A model generated the notes under the pieces. It was not told where the DNA came from and did not search any database. It saw only the letters and a program-made list of their open reading frames with translations. This document shows positions 1-20,900 of a stretch of 64,000 bases of DNA, one piece after another (positions within the stretch are counted from its first letter, which is position 1; every line of letters starts with the position of its first letter). Source of the stretch: Amyelois transitella. Lineage: Eukaryota; Arthropoda; Insecta; Lepidoptera; Pyralidae. Position numbers and translations under genes: made by a program. The stretch covers positions 1,349,001-1,413,000 of the forward strand of contig NC_083514.1 of assembly GCF_032362555.1 (NCBI RefSeq). Direction: 5' to 3'.

Positions 1-831
1 TCTGCCTACCCCTCCGGGGAAGAGGCGTGATTTTATGTGTATGTATGCTATTAAAAACTGTACGAGTCATCGTTTTCTTTGTTCAGCCGCTTTGTTTTGT
101 ATACGCGTAGATTTTCAGGAATGTATACACTAAAATATATGTATGCATGCGATCAAGGTCGCCTGTCGTTTGGCTTCGATGTCAGTCCATCGACATTTAT
201 AGGCTAGACAAAACATTGTCTATGATTTCGTTGCGTTTTCCTTGCGGGGTAGACGGAGCCGACAGTCTTGTAAAGATTGATAGGCCACGTTCAGCTATTT
301 AGCTCATCGATAGATATATGAATAATGATAGATGAACTTAATTTCTAGAATCGATTGTACGACGTCGTATTAAAATTAACCTAAGATTTTACACAGTAAA
401 CCAAAATGCTAGCGTACAAGAGAAACGCAATCGAGCGGTTCATCGTTGTCATAAATATTTAAGGTCAAGGTGTTGTCAGATGTTGTTAATACATTTATCT
501 CTTTCACTCTTGGTTCTCTAAATATAAAACGATGTAACGCCTATAGTTGTCTTTATTTCTTTCTTGTACTCTTTTATATTTACTGCTGGCCAGTCTAGTG
601 ACAAATAATTTACAGATCATTGGTCCGGTCAGACAGATTGAAACTTGTTATTGCATCATTATATTATTGCTTGTGTAAAGTGAATAAGTCTCTTTCTCGA
701 ATGGGACAAGTTCGAATTTCAAATTTAGTTTAACGCGCCGGTTCTGTGAAAGTGCTCGTGCTGTGACTTTGTTTTTTTTTATTAACAATTATAATTGTGT
801 TTAATTTTGTAATATATATTTTTGCTTCGTC
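1..831. other. Upstream region of the first lifeguard gene
   Basis: No gene is recognised here. Bases 1-47 are the 3' tail of a LINE (see the LINE entries), and about 235-312 is a 3' fragment of the ATGT-tailed SINE-like element in inverted orientation. The remainder, up to the start codon at 832, is unique AT-rich sequence that should hold the promoter and 5' UTR of the lifeguard gene. I could not place a TATA box or initiator with confidence. Confidence 0.5.
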
Positions 832-9354
<8,523 letters not shown>

Positions 9355-11991
9355 GATTCGGAGTAAGGGCCTCGGTCGGAGTAGGGATTCAATACCGGTG
9401 TAAACGCATTTCGATGAAAAGATAATAATATTAGTATGCTTATTTGATATACAGGGTGTAAAGTTCCGCTACACCCTGTATAAATATTAGTAAACCACCC
9501 TGTATAAATTAGGGGATTATCTGTTTTTATAGTAAAATAAAAAAGGACTTGGTTTAAATCTTGTAATGTTACCTGCGAGAGTATTTAATAAATGAGCTTT
9601 AATATTTTTAACACGAGTAATTAATTATTTTACCAATAGCCTTAATCATCTTTTAAACTTTTCAAGATATGTCTCTCAAACTGGTTTAATTTGAAAGGTT
9701 TTATTCCAAATTTTAGGCTTCAATTGGAATTGACCTCCATATTCCCACGGGTACGAAGTCTCGTGCAAAATGTAGTGATACATCCACAATACATGATCTC
9801 AAACCTTGTAAAAATCGACCAATCACATCACGTCTGAGAAACAAAAACGCGCTCTGATTGGTCGATTTCAAACTGCTTCGAAGAATCCACGCGAATATAA
9901 TCTATGTACAGTGAATCAAAAAAGTATACAACCATCGCATCGTAGATACTTTTACCACTTTGTACACTTTTTTTAAGCAGTCCACTGTACTTAACTATTT
10001 AAAATAACGAAATGCGTTTAACGTTAATGTTCGAATCCAATTTTTTGTGTGTTTGTTTGTTTATTTGTCTTATATAATTTCGTCTACGGACATTCCGATT
10101 GTATTTTTGAATTGAAAGCACTTCTCGATGTGTGTATGATTTGTATGTAAAGCGATGCATAGAAATCGGGGTTCTTATTACTCGGCTATGTAAAGAAGGT
10201 ATTGAGAATATTGTATTTTTATTTTAAAGCAGTATTGTTCTCCAGTTTTATGGTTTTAATTTACCATTGAATCCTAAGCGCGTATTTCACATGACTAAAT
10301 TCAGATTGATTCAGTTACTTTTTCAGACTAGTGAAATACAGTTTTCTGTATTAATGACTTAATCATTTAGGACTGGAATGAGTTTATGGAAATTGTATAC
10401 GCATTTTATTTCTACCGCGTGTAAGGTGTTTTTTTATTAAAATTTAATTAAATACAAATATCGTTTCAATGTTTGCAATTGTAAGGCGCTAAAATTGTCA
10501 GTCACTTCTTTACGTGATCGTATTATATAACAAATTATTTCACAACGATGTACAAAAATATTTAAGTCATAGTGATGTTAAGTTCTTTTTCGATAATTTT
10601 TTAGGGAAATAACTTTTTTTTTAGTTTCTTTTTCTAAAACCCCGAATTCAATGAATGTTTCTATGATGGAATAGTTTTTGTAATTAATATTTATTCTAAT
10701 TATAACGGCGGGTTCACACTTGTGTAGGTATGATAAATGTGCGAGTGTGTCCCTCGCCTTATGTAGACTGTTATTGTGAAGAGTAAATATAAACTTTTTT
10801 TTCATTTTGTTTTTTTTTTTTTTGTAAGACCGTGTTGCCCTTAACTATGGCGTCAATGCCAAATAATAACCAATAGATATTCAAGAAATTTAATCCAATA
10901 TTTAGTAACTTAACCTTTATAATAAAAATTACGTTTATAATAAATATAGCATATAATTTCTTAGCTGCTATAAACTATTTAGCTATTAGAAAAAACAAAA
11001 AAACATGTTTTTCTTATTTTTCTCTGGAAAGAAAGTAAATTATCATTTATAAAGGTACATAAAGAAATAAAACTTTATGTTACATCAAACTTGAAAATAA
11101 TTATAAAGAAAGTAGCTTTCTGTTCAGGGAAAAAATACGTTAAATAATACGCTTTTACCAGAGTTGTCATTACTTAATGTGTTGACAAGCTGTATATAAA
11201 AAAATTACAATGTCTGCAAGTTAGCATAAACTTGAATGTTAATTTTTAGTTTTCTACCAAAGCAATAACTTAGATTTCTTAATTATATGCTTTATATCAC
11301 CTCTCATATGCATCACAGGGGTACAAGTCCATGATACCGTATTTCTGTCGTAAATGATATTAAATAAATCATAATAAATATGTACATAAGTCGATGGTCA
11401 CAGTATATGGGTCACACAACCAAACAAGATTTGACGCGAGATTAAAAAAAAATGATCAAAATTTTAACATTATCAACTACCTACATTCTTCTATTTCTTT
11501 ACAAGTGGGCAAAATAGTAACTGATTTTCCCCAAAGATGGCGCTTTTGAGATTTCAACGTTGAAAATGTTTGTGTAGTCTACACTAATAATAAAGTGAAA
11601 AGATTTGTATGTCTGTAACGAATAAACTCAAAATCTATTGAACCGATTTTGATTAAATTTGGGGCACAGATGTTTTTCTGGAAATTCCCACGGGTGTGAA
11701 ACCTACCTTACCTAGTTAAATCTAGTAAGTAAATAAAGTGAAATATTGAGTCGCTCTATTGAAATGTATTTTTTGAGTTGTGTCGCGTCTTGTCTTGGTG
11801 AGCATGTGAATTCACCCTAAGCTTTAGCTTCAGTCCCGGGGCCCGCTTGTGACTGCAACTATTAAGCGGTTTTCATACGATATAATATATTCTATACTTT
11901 TAAATTAAATAATAATAGTTTGGATTGAATTTCGATCGATATTTTGCCGAATTAGGAGATTCAGAATAGAAGAACTTATTTTTATTTTAAA

Positions 11992-12030
11992 ATTTAGATA
12001 CGTATGTATAATATACATACGTATCTAAAT
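11992..12030. repeat. Perfect 39-bp palindrome
   Basis: Two 19-nt arms meet at a single central A, with core ATACGTATGTATA. In gene-free sequence. Confidence 0.9.
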
Positions 12031-12354
12031 TATATTGGTTTCTTTACCTACTTTTTTGCTACTTTAAGGGTTTAGGTATCTATACTAATGTTGCAAATGC
12101 GAAATTGTCTGTTTATAAATTCACTTTGTTCACCTCAATCTTGGGAATGGAAATATCACTCAGATGAACAAAGTATCTATTAATGATAAAATAACTTTGC
12201 TTATGAAAAGATTTTTGTTCACCTTTGAATTGGTTAACACATGTGAAAAAAGACGTCTTTTTTTATATGTACGTGTGGACATCACCCAAATATAGCGAAA
12301 TCCCCGGGTTAAGCTTGTCTAGAATAGTGTATTGTTTAAAAAAAACTACAGTAC

Positions 12355-12690
12355 TACCACTTTTATAAGTCGCCTCGGCAATACCGCCGAATAAAACCGA
12401 ATGAAAACCCAATAAAATAACGACCTTATTGCGAGCACATTGAATTTAAAATTAGAAAACAAAATGTCTCATGCTATCTCGCTCATAATAGCAGTACGGC
12501 AATATTCGACGGCGTAGAGTAGCGCCGACAAACTACCGCCGAAAAAATCGAATGAAAACTTAACAAAATAACGACCTTATTACAAGCACATTAAATTTAA
12601 AATTAATAAACCAGCTACTTACCTCGCTCACAATAGTTCAGATTAAATATTTTCGCGCCATACAAACTTCTATTACTTATAAAAGTGGTA
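12355..12690. mobile_element. Non-autonomous TIR element with an internal duplication
   Basis: 16-bp perfect inverted ends TACCACTTTTATAAGT (12355-12370 and 12675-12690). The interior holds two diverged direct copies of about 95 bp (about 12370-12460 and 12525-12615). No ORF. Confidence 0.75.
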
Positions 12691-13534
12691 ATATAATACC
12701 CTATACCTATATAATTACCTTATATATGTGTAAAGTGTACTCTTGTAAAGCGTTACGCTGTAATCATTAATGCCTATGGCTTTAAATTTGATGTCCTAGA
12801 TTAAGAAATTACATAATAAACTTTATGGTTTTTAACTAAGAGAAGTTTTTTATTTTGCCTACAAGAAGGATCCAAAGTTTATTAGTCATCCTCTTAGTCG
12901 CTATTTACGACATCCGCGGGTAAAAGATGGAGTGGTCCTATTTTATTAAAGTGCCGGCAACCAGACGGCACATGGATGGTGCTAAAGTTTGCAAATTATT
13001 GTAAACTAGCTGTGCCCGCGACTTTGTCTGTGTGGAATAGTTATTTTGGGCATCATTGACGCCCTCAAGGATGAATAATTTTCCCCGTTTTTTTCATAAA
13101 TCGCAGCAGCATACGAGTATAGCATAAATTACGCCAAAAAATTTCATTGCAGTTTATGCACCGGTCCGGAAGGGATCGTTATGCGTACACCATTATGCGA
13201 AAAATAACTTTTTTTTTGCTTAAAAATCATTATGCTTAAAAACGGTATGCTACATTATAGTTAGGTAAGTATATTTTTTATGCCAATAGATACAGACCCG
13301 TCCCAAAACTACTTGCTAATATTAAAAAGAGACACCTTCTTATTCTTTGGAAATACAAAACTATTATAAAAAATATATTCCGCGAATGTATAAGGCTATG
13401 TGGTGTTCACGGACGAAGCCATGGCGGGCCGTTAGTAAAATTATTACAAGAAATCATTTTTATTTCTTCGTTTGTAACGAATAAACTCAAAAACCGCTAG
13501 ACTGTTTTAATAATATTTAGCAATAGAATAGAAT

Positions 13535-13690
13535 AGATTTATTTTCAAAATTGGATACAAGGTATCACTTACTGACGTCACATCACTTTAATCTAATTAT
13601 AACTACTACCGCTTACAAAGCGCATGTGTAAAAGAAGCGGCGGAACAAACTACACTGCAGCATTTTCACCAGACGTCAATTTCAATAAGT
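13535..13690. repeat. CRE-bearing short interspersed repeat
   Basis: Shares ATTTTCAAAATTGGATACAA, GACGTCACAT and AAGAAGCGGCGGAACAAAC with segments near 8170-8290, 17125-17200 and 58480-58570. Origin not determined. Confidence 0.6.
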
Positions 13691-14172
13691 CTAAATCGTG
13701 GAAAAATGCACTTTGTCGCACAATGACAGTGACACAATGAGACAATACCAGTAGTAATACACCTAGCCTACTTCAGGCAATCTAAGTATAATACTCGTAT
13801 AAAAATGAATCGCAGAATGTGTTGGTGAGCGCATAACTCAACAAAGCCTGGACCAATTTGGTCAATTCTTTTTTATAATGTTCGTTGAAGTTCTAGCATG
13901 GTTTTTACGGGGAGAAAAGTTCGAATAATTGCCAGAAAATCGCTGTACAAAATTCAAATTCAATCAATCATATTTAAATTTTAATTTTTTTTTTTTATAC
14001 TTTACAAATCTTTTTGGCAGAACGAAGTCTCTCGGGACCGCTAGATTTGAATAAAAATTAGTGATTATTGCTCTGGTAGTCTCAAATGATACATAATTAT
14101 TATTGTTGCCGTTACAAAAAATAAAAATAAAAGCTGTCTTATACAACATAACACACAAACCTATTTTAAAAT

Positions 14173-14338
14173 AAAGGTAAATGGTCAGGTCAAAAGTACC
14201 CGAAACCGCCGAGCTTGCATGAAGAGAGATTATGAATGTGGATGAAGCGAAGGAAGTATGCAGAGATCGTTGCAAGTGGAAAGAGGTACCCTCTGCCTTC
14301 CCCTCCGGGGAAGAGGCGTGATTTTATGTATGTATGTA
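14173..14338 (+). mobile_element. LINE 3' tail with 11-bp target duplication
   Basis: Same LINE tail, flanked by TATTTTAAAAT at 14162-14172 and 14339-14349. Confidence 0.87.
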
Positions 14339-15050
14339 TATTTTAAAATTAATGGATGCACTTTCTGATGATAGATAGATATCTTATACATACGCATAGG
14401 TACTTACCACCCTAACGTAGAGGCAAAAGCTTTTTTTTTCAACTAATCTCGTACAAAAACATGACTACCTGGGTCATGCATTGTTTTTGCATATCGCCAA
14501 TAGATTGTGTCCCGGCGTTGTTAGATAATGCTTTCTCTTTGTTTAATATATACATACATATTATAATAAAACAGTAAATATATGTATTTTGTCTGTACAT
14601 TTAGTAGGTATTTTTGACTGAAATGGATAGAGGGACACTTAGAATGAATAATAGAAAGCAAAAATATATATTTTTTTAATTTCTTGTCTGTCTGTCTGTC
14701 GATCTGTCTGTCTGTATGTATGATCACGATTATCTCCGAAAGTACTGAACCGATTTACTTCAAACTTTCACCAATTGCTTTGTTTTAACTCAGAAGAACA
14801 TTTAAAGTTTGTTTCATCAAAATCGGTTCACTAAAAAAAAGTTATCGACATTTGAATGAACTCAAGGCATGAGTTTGCCTGCAAATAAGTTATGAAATTT
14901 AAAATTCAAAATCATTTATCATTGTACGACAGCATAATATCAATAACATATAAATATAAGTTAAAATCAGTTTGATAATATTCTGGTTTTGCCGCACATA
15001 ACATGCGTAATTCTCACGTAAAAAGATTTTTGGTTTGTTAGTCTACTTTA

Positions 15051-15595
15051 GTACCGTGTGGTTCCCGGCACCAATACAAAAAAAATAGGACCACTCCATC
15101 TCTTTCCCATGGATGTCGTAAAAGGCGACTAAGGGATATGCTTACAAACTTGGGATTCTTTTTAGGCGATGGGCGAGCATCCTATCACTATATGAATCTC
15201 AATATACATACATATGATCACGTCTATATCCCTTGCGGGGTAGACAGAGCCAACAGTCTTGAAAAGACTGAATGGCCACGTTCAGCTATTTGGCTTAATG
15301 ATAGAACCGAGATTCAAATAGTGACAGGTTGCTAGCCCATCGCCTAAAAGAGGAATCCTAAGTTTATAAGCCTATCCCTTAGTCGCCTTTTACGACATCC
15401 ATGGGAAAGAGATGGAGTGGTCCTATTCTTTTTTGTAATATTATATTCTATTTTGCCGGGAACCACACGGCACTGAATGAATGAATCTCAATTCTATCAT
15501 TAATCCAAATAGCTGAACGTGGACATTCAGTCTTTTCAAGCCTGTTGGCTCTGTCTACCCCGCAAGGGATATAGACGTGACCATATATATGTATA
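15051..15595 (+). mobile_element. ATGT-tailed SINE-like element split by a second copy of itself
   Basis: A sense copy begins at 15051 (CCGTGTGGTTCCCGGCACC), breaks at ATGAATCTCAAT (15192-15203) and resumes at the same 12 bases (15481-15492), running to its tail at 15595. Between them is a complete inverted copy, 15204-15480. The 12-bp duplication is perfect. Confidence 0.9.
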
Positions 15596-16254
15596 CTTTA
15601 ATTTCGACACCACCGCAACGGCCTCGATGGTCCTGTGGCTGGCGCGTGAGACTGTGAAGTTGACGGTCAAAGTTCGAGCCCCAACATAAACAAGAATATT
15701 TTTTTCTGTTGTTTGAGTATTTTATTTAAAAAAACTGAAAATCAAAATACTACATATAATAAAACGGTAAAAATATTTTGTCTGTACGTTTAATATTTTG
15801 ACTGAAACGGCCGGAGAATTTTTTTTTATATTTTTGTCTGTCTATCTGTATCTGACTGTATGATCAAGATTTATCAGATCAAGATCAACTCGAAATTTAC
15901 GCGGGCGAAGTCGCGGGCAACAGCTAGTCTATACTAATATTATAAAGCTGAAGAGTTTGTTTGTTAGTTTAAACGCGCTAATCTCAGGAACAACTGGTTC
16001 GAATTAAAATTATTTTTGTGTTGAATAGACCAATAGACCAACGGGGAATATTATTCATCTTTGAGGGCTTCAATGATGGCCAAAATAACTATTCCACGCG
16101 GATGAAGTCGCGGGCACTGCTAGTCATTAATATGACAATAACCCGGTTTTTATGCGAAGGCGTATCGTATCTTTTAGTTGAGAGAAGGTATGATTTTTAA
16201 TGACAGTAAGTTTATGATAGGGATCCTGACCTACCCTTTATTACAAAAGGATAG

Positions 16255-16352
16255 GAAGTGGTCATATACTAATGACTGGGGTGGGATTCGAACCTGGGCC
16301 GTTTTGAGCCACACGCATTTTAACCATCTCACCGATTCTACTATCGACACTC
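16255..16352 (-). mobile_element. Second tRNA-derived repeat, head
   Basis: On the minus strand TGAGATGGTTAAAATGCGTG and CCAGGTTCGAATCCCACC form an A box/B box pair different from the main SINE. Related heads occur at about 17595-17690 (+) and 56145-56218 (-). Confidence 0.6.
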
Positions 16353-16619
16353 TTTTACATTTAAAACTACAGGCTTTGTCTTTCCTTCCAAGAGCAAAAC
16401 GAAAACTTATATCAATAGAATTGACCACTTCACTCTTCCTTGTTTATGATCGCATAAACAAAAGCTATTATATGTATAGCAACCATAAAATGTTTGCAAA
16501 AATTAAAATAAACCGAACTTCTAGAAAAAAATTCGTGCAGGTACAAAAGAAATTCACTATTATTCGTAAAAAAAAAGTTACTGTTCTATTGTGTTATTTC
16601 TTCACTCGGCCGGTCGGTC

Positions 16620-17971
16620 GTACGAAATCATTACGCATCGTTCGTCAACAGTAGATAGACGCATCGCTGCATGCTCCGCGATCTCTCAAGTGAAGTAAAA
16701 ATATTGAAATAAAGGCGTTGAAAGACTTTTAAAAGTAGATTAAAGTGTGTATTAGTGTTTTAGTCACGATTCCGATTGCCGATTCCAAAGGTATGTTATA
16801 ACCGAGTTTATTTTTTACGTTTCTACACCTTTCAATAAAATGAGATTAAATTATAAGATATCATATTACAAAGGGTATGTAAGTTTAAATATTTCTATTA
16901 ATTACTAGGTGTTTCATATAAGAATTTATGAAATAAAACACATTCAAGCTTCGGTCTCATGATGACGCCATGACAAACTGATTTATTGTATGTCCGTTAC
17001 AAACTATGTCCGTTACAAACTGTTAGTCTATCCCTCTTGACAATGACATTGACACTCATAGATAATTAATCATATAACCCCCCTCCCCCCCCCCTGTTAT
17101 TTATTTTTATATTTTTACTAACATTTATTAGAAAAGAATAGAGTTATTTTCAAAATTGGATACAAGGTATTAATTATTGACGTCACATTCCGTCATACCG
17201 ATCCCACACATCTTTTTTTTCGTACTAACATCGGTCAGACAAACTTAAAATTTTTAGACTTAGACTATTTGCTTTTTCTATCAAATCTCGTTAGGTCTCA
17301 TTATCTTTCTACTCTATCCTAATTATATGTTATTATTATGTATTTATCTGTATTAAGGTTTATTTTGTGTATTTATGCGTATTTGTATGTATTATATATA
17401 TATATATATTTTCTGTGTGCATTTTATTATGTTTAAACATTTATTTATCTTGCTTTGCGCCAACGCCAATCTCCTATTTGGTTTCCTTCCACCCAAAGGT
17501 TGACTGGAAGAGATTGCATTAGCGATAAGTCCGCCTTTGTACCATCTCCACCTATCTGTTTCATGTTGTTTTGTATGTTTAAGTATTCTTATTTAAGTAT
17601 ATTTTTTAAAGATTTCGTAGAGTCGGTGCCCGGTTAAAATGCGTGACAGGCTCGAATCCCACCTCGACTATGTAATTACTGACTATATTCGAAGTTATTT
17701 ACATTATTTGAATACTAATGTAACTCTATGTATGCATGTGTATGTACAAATCTATAATTTATCATGCGAATCATTTCAAAAGTTCCACTCAGTTAAATCA
17801 CTTCAAAAGTAGCTCAAAATGATTGTCTGTCCGCAGGTGCAGTTGATAAGCAAACAGAAGGCCTTACCAATCCAAAGTCTGATAGCCAAGCGGCATATTT
17901 CCTTCATAAAGATATTAAATACCCCCAGGCTGATACAAAGAGCGTAGAAGAAAAACAGAATACCCAACAAA
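16620..17971 (+). other. 5' UTR exons of the lifeguard paralogue
   Basis: A non-coding first exon ending at 16790 (AAAG then GTATGT) is inferred upstream; its 5' edge is uncertain. The second exon opens at 17837 after TGTCCGCAG. The frame used downstream has a stop at 17945 in this exon, so translation must begin at ATG 17972. A different frame is open from 17839 to a stop near 17995 but has no start codon, so I treat it as untranslated. Confidence 0.55.
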
Positions 17972-20900
17972 ATGCGAACACAACTGAGAACTGACTTAAC
18001 ATACCTGAACACTGGTCTAACGAGCAGTCACCCAAAAAGCGATGTCGTCAAGGTAACTGACGAAATGTCCAAAGACAATGACTCCGTTCGGCCAGACTCT
18101 AAGGAGGCGGCTAATTCAAATATCATCGAAGTAAGTGCATATTTTACCGCCTTTCTAAAACCGACCTTTTCTAATTACTTGTGTCGTGTGGGAACCACAC
18201 CAATAGAAAAAGAATAGGACCACTCCGTCTCTTTCCCATGGGTGTCGTGCAAGGCGACTAAGGGATAGGCTTGTAAACTTGAGATTCTTCTTTTAGGCGA
18301 TAGGCTAGTAATTGTAAGTCACTATTTTATTTCATTTTATTATTGAGCTAAACAGCTGAGCTATCAGAGTGACCAATCAGTTTTTACAAAACTGTTACGT
18401 GACTATATATATGAATATCCCAAAATTTTAAGTGATTAATAATAATAATTTGAAAAATTATCAGTAATTGTTTTAATTTTTCAGCTTACGGCTGAAAGTA
18501 TAAGGATTGCGGAGGATGGCCTTTTAAATAAATTTGGCAACTCAATTAAGACCATCAAAGCGGATTTCATCAGGACGGTAAGTAATCATGTTTAAATGCC
18601 ATAGATAAAGAAAACAGTTTGACACAGGTAATAAAAAAATCTCCCGAAAAGTTAAATTTTCAAGCGGTAATGTGTCACATTTAAAAATGCTTAAAACGCT
18701 TATGGAGGCTAAGGTTCAAATTCCACGGAATGTACCAATCGGCCATGTACCAATGACTCTTTCTCAGTTGTGTAATACACTAGTTTGGGTGCTAACCAAT
18801 ACTCTTATGTTGGGAAGGAAAGGGAAAACATCCTGATCTTATCTTCACATTCGGGCAAATGAATGTGTCACCATAATACAAGTTCCCATGCAAAAGTTAC
18901 AGAGGTCTGATGAGATTCACTTCGTGTAAAAATCTGACTCGCCCAATACTGGATCGTCCTACCTATATCCAGCTATTATTTGTTTTTTTGTTTGTAAACT
19001 CTTAATGGCACATTAAAATAAATATAACTACTTATAAAACAGTTATTGGATTTGGAAGAAATTTACAATGGCGGGCTTATCCCAATTGAGATTTCTTCCA
19101 GTCAACTCTTTCTTTTTTGACGTGACATCGTCTTATAATGCAATTGAGCCGGCTGCACGCACGAAAAAACATGACGTCAAGCGGCGTTACCTCGCTCTGA
19201 GGCGTTCCATGCAAGGCTTGAAATGCAAGCGAGAGCGCGGAACGAGCGACAAAGAGGCACAATCGGCCTTCGCGTTCGGCAGCGTTCGACATCCGTCTCT
19301 CTCCAACTCGAGTGAGCGATGCGTCTGCGTGGGCATGCTACCATTCCATCAGTATTTTCTTAAGACGTTGTCACGTTCAACTATCGTCAGTAAACCGACT
19401 TTACAGACAAACGATTTTTTAATTCATGCTATTTTATTCCAGGTCTACGGTATCCTGTCATGTCAATTTTTACTGACGGTTGCCATCGTCACGCCATTTT
19501 CCTTTTACAAGCCGTCACCGGAATGGATAAATACTAACGTAATGATGATGTGAGTGTAGCACCTGTATCTGTTTACTTGTCTTTCTGTGAGGAAACCTGC
19601 ACATTCGGGTAACTGAATGTCAAATTACAATCTAATACGGATTAGGTTCCTCGAAAAAGATGCGTGTTTTATATATGTATACAAATATCGCTCGTATAGG
19701 TATATGTATACTTATACATAATACTTAGGCACTTATCACGCGAGAGGACGATTATGAGTGATAATTAGTCGAAATATACAATTTAAAACTATTATTTGGA
19801 ATAATCGACATACCTAGTTAATTAGATTCATATAATATTTATGGTACACATTTTCTCCCAACTGATGGACTTTTGAGGATAATAATTGAATACGCGGGCT
19901 TGTGACAAATCGTATACAAAATATGAAATGAATAGAAGATTAATTTAAGAATCTAAAGAAACGAACTTACGAACTTATTATTATTAAATCGACTTCTTAT
20001 ATATGCAGTTAAGTATAATAAGTTCAGGTATTATAAATAAAGCAGATTCATATGTTATTACGTACCCAAAGTCATCCAAACTTATTTTCTCATTTCCAGG
20101 TTATCTTGTTTAGTGATTGAGCCGGTGATTGTGTTTTCATTTATGTTCTCTGGCCGACTAAGGATAGAACCTCCAATGAACGTCGTATGCCTCGGATTGC
20201 TGACCATATCCATGGGTTTAGTTCTTGGATTCGCCTCGATAGGTTTAGAGACTTATAGGGTAAGTTTTAATATCTTCTAATTAAATATACGCAAAGCTAA
20301 ACTTTCATACATAATGTAGAAGAACTGTGATGCCTCCAATTTAGATTTAAGTTTCACAACCTTCGAACAGAATAAAAACTGAAAAAGATATATAAATGTT
20401 TGATACAGAAACGCAATACAGAGCTATTATGTGGATTGAAGGGTCGGATCGGCGATGTTCTCAGGAGCGGCGTCTTGCGCGCGCAGACATCATTTTTTAT
20501 TTTCCAATTTCAAACGACACGCCACACATACATATAATCACGTCTATATCCCTTGCGGGGTAGACAGAGCCGGCAAATCTTGAAAGACTGACAGGCCACG
20601 GTCAGCTGTTAGTTTTAATGATAGAATCGGGATTCAAATTACAATAAAAAATTATTGATTGTAAAATTTTATGATGTGATGTTTCTTCATAAACTTATAA
20701 ATAACTTATTGGATTCCGGGGACTTAGTGGCATTAATAGATATAAAAGTTCCGAGTAAACTGCCACGTTATCCTATAACTAAACTGCTATCTCTGCCATC
20801 GAGAACAAATCTGGGCGGCCATGCGCCGCCTACGTAAGGCGTATGTGCGATACACATAATAATTTCTTGGTTCGCAATTTGAACATATTTGACGATAGTT

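Larger units (their letters stand above)
9355..16619. other. Gene-free region between the two lifeguard genes
   Basis: No coding region is recognised in 7.3 kb. It holds the lifeguard 3' UTR (with a short inverted repeat at 9449-9472), a perfect palindrome at 11992-12030, a TIR element at 12355-12690, CTAG-ended elements at about 13003-13100 and 15750-16123, a CRE-bearing short repeat at about 13535-13690, a LINE tail at 14173-14338, a self-nested pair of SINE-like elements at 15051-15595, a tRNA-like segment at about 15622-15690 and a tRNA-headed repeat at about 16255-16352. The remainder is AT-rich sequence in which I see nothing. Confidence 0.6.

Noticed and set aside
16178-16654. 158-residue frame before the lifeguard paralogue
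   Set aside because: It crosses a reversed tRNA-derived repeat, has no homology and overlaps the likely 5' UTR exon.
17839-17998. A 51-codon open frame in the first part of the lifeguard-paralogue exon
   Set aside because: It has no start codon after splicing to the inferred first exon (a stop precedes it) and ends before the frame used by the downstream exons.
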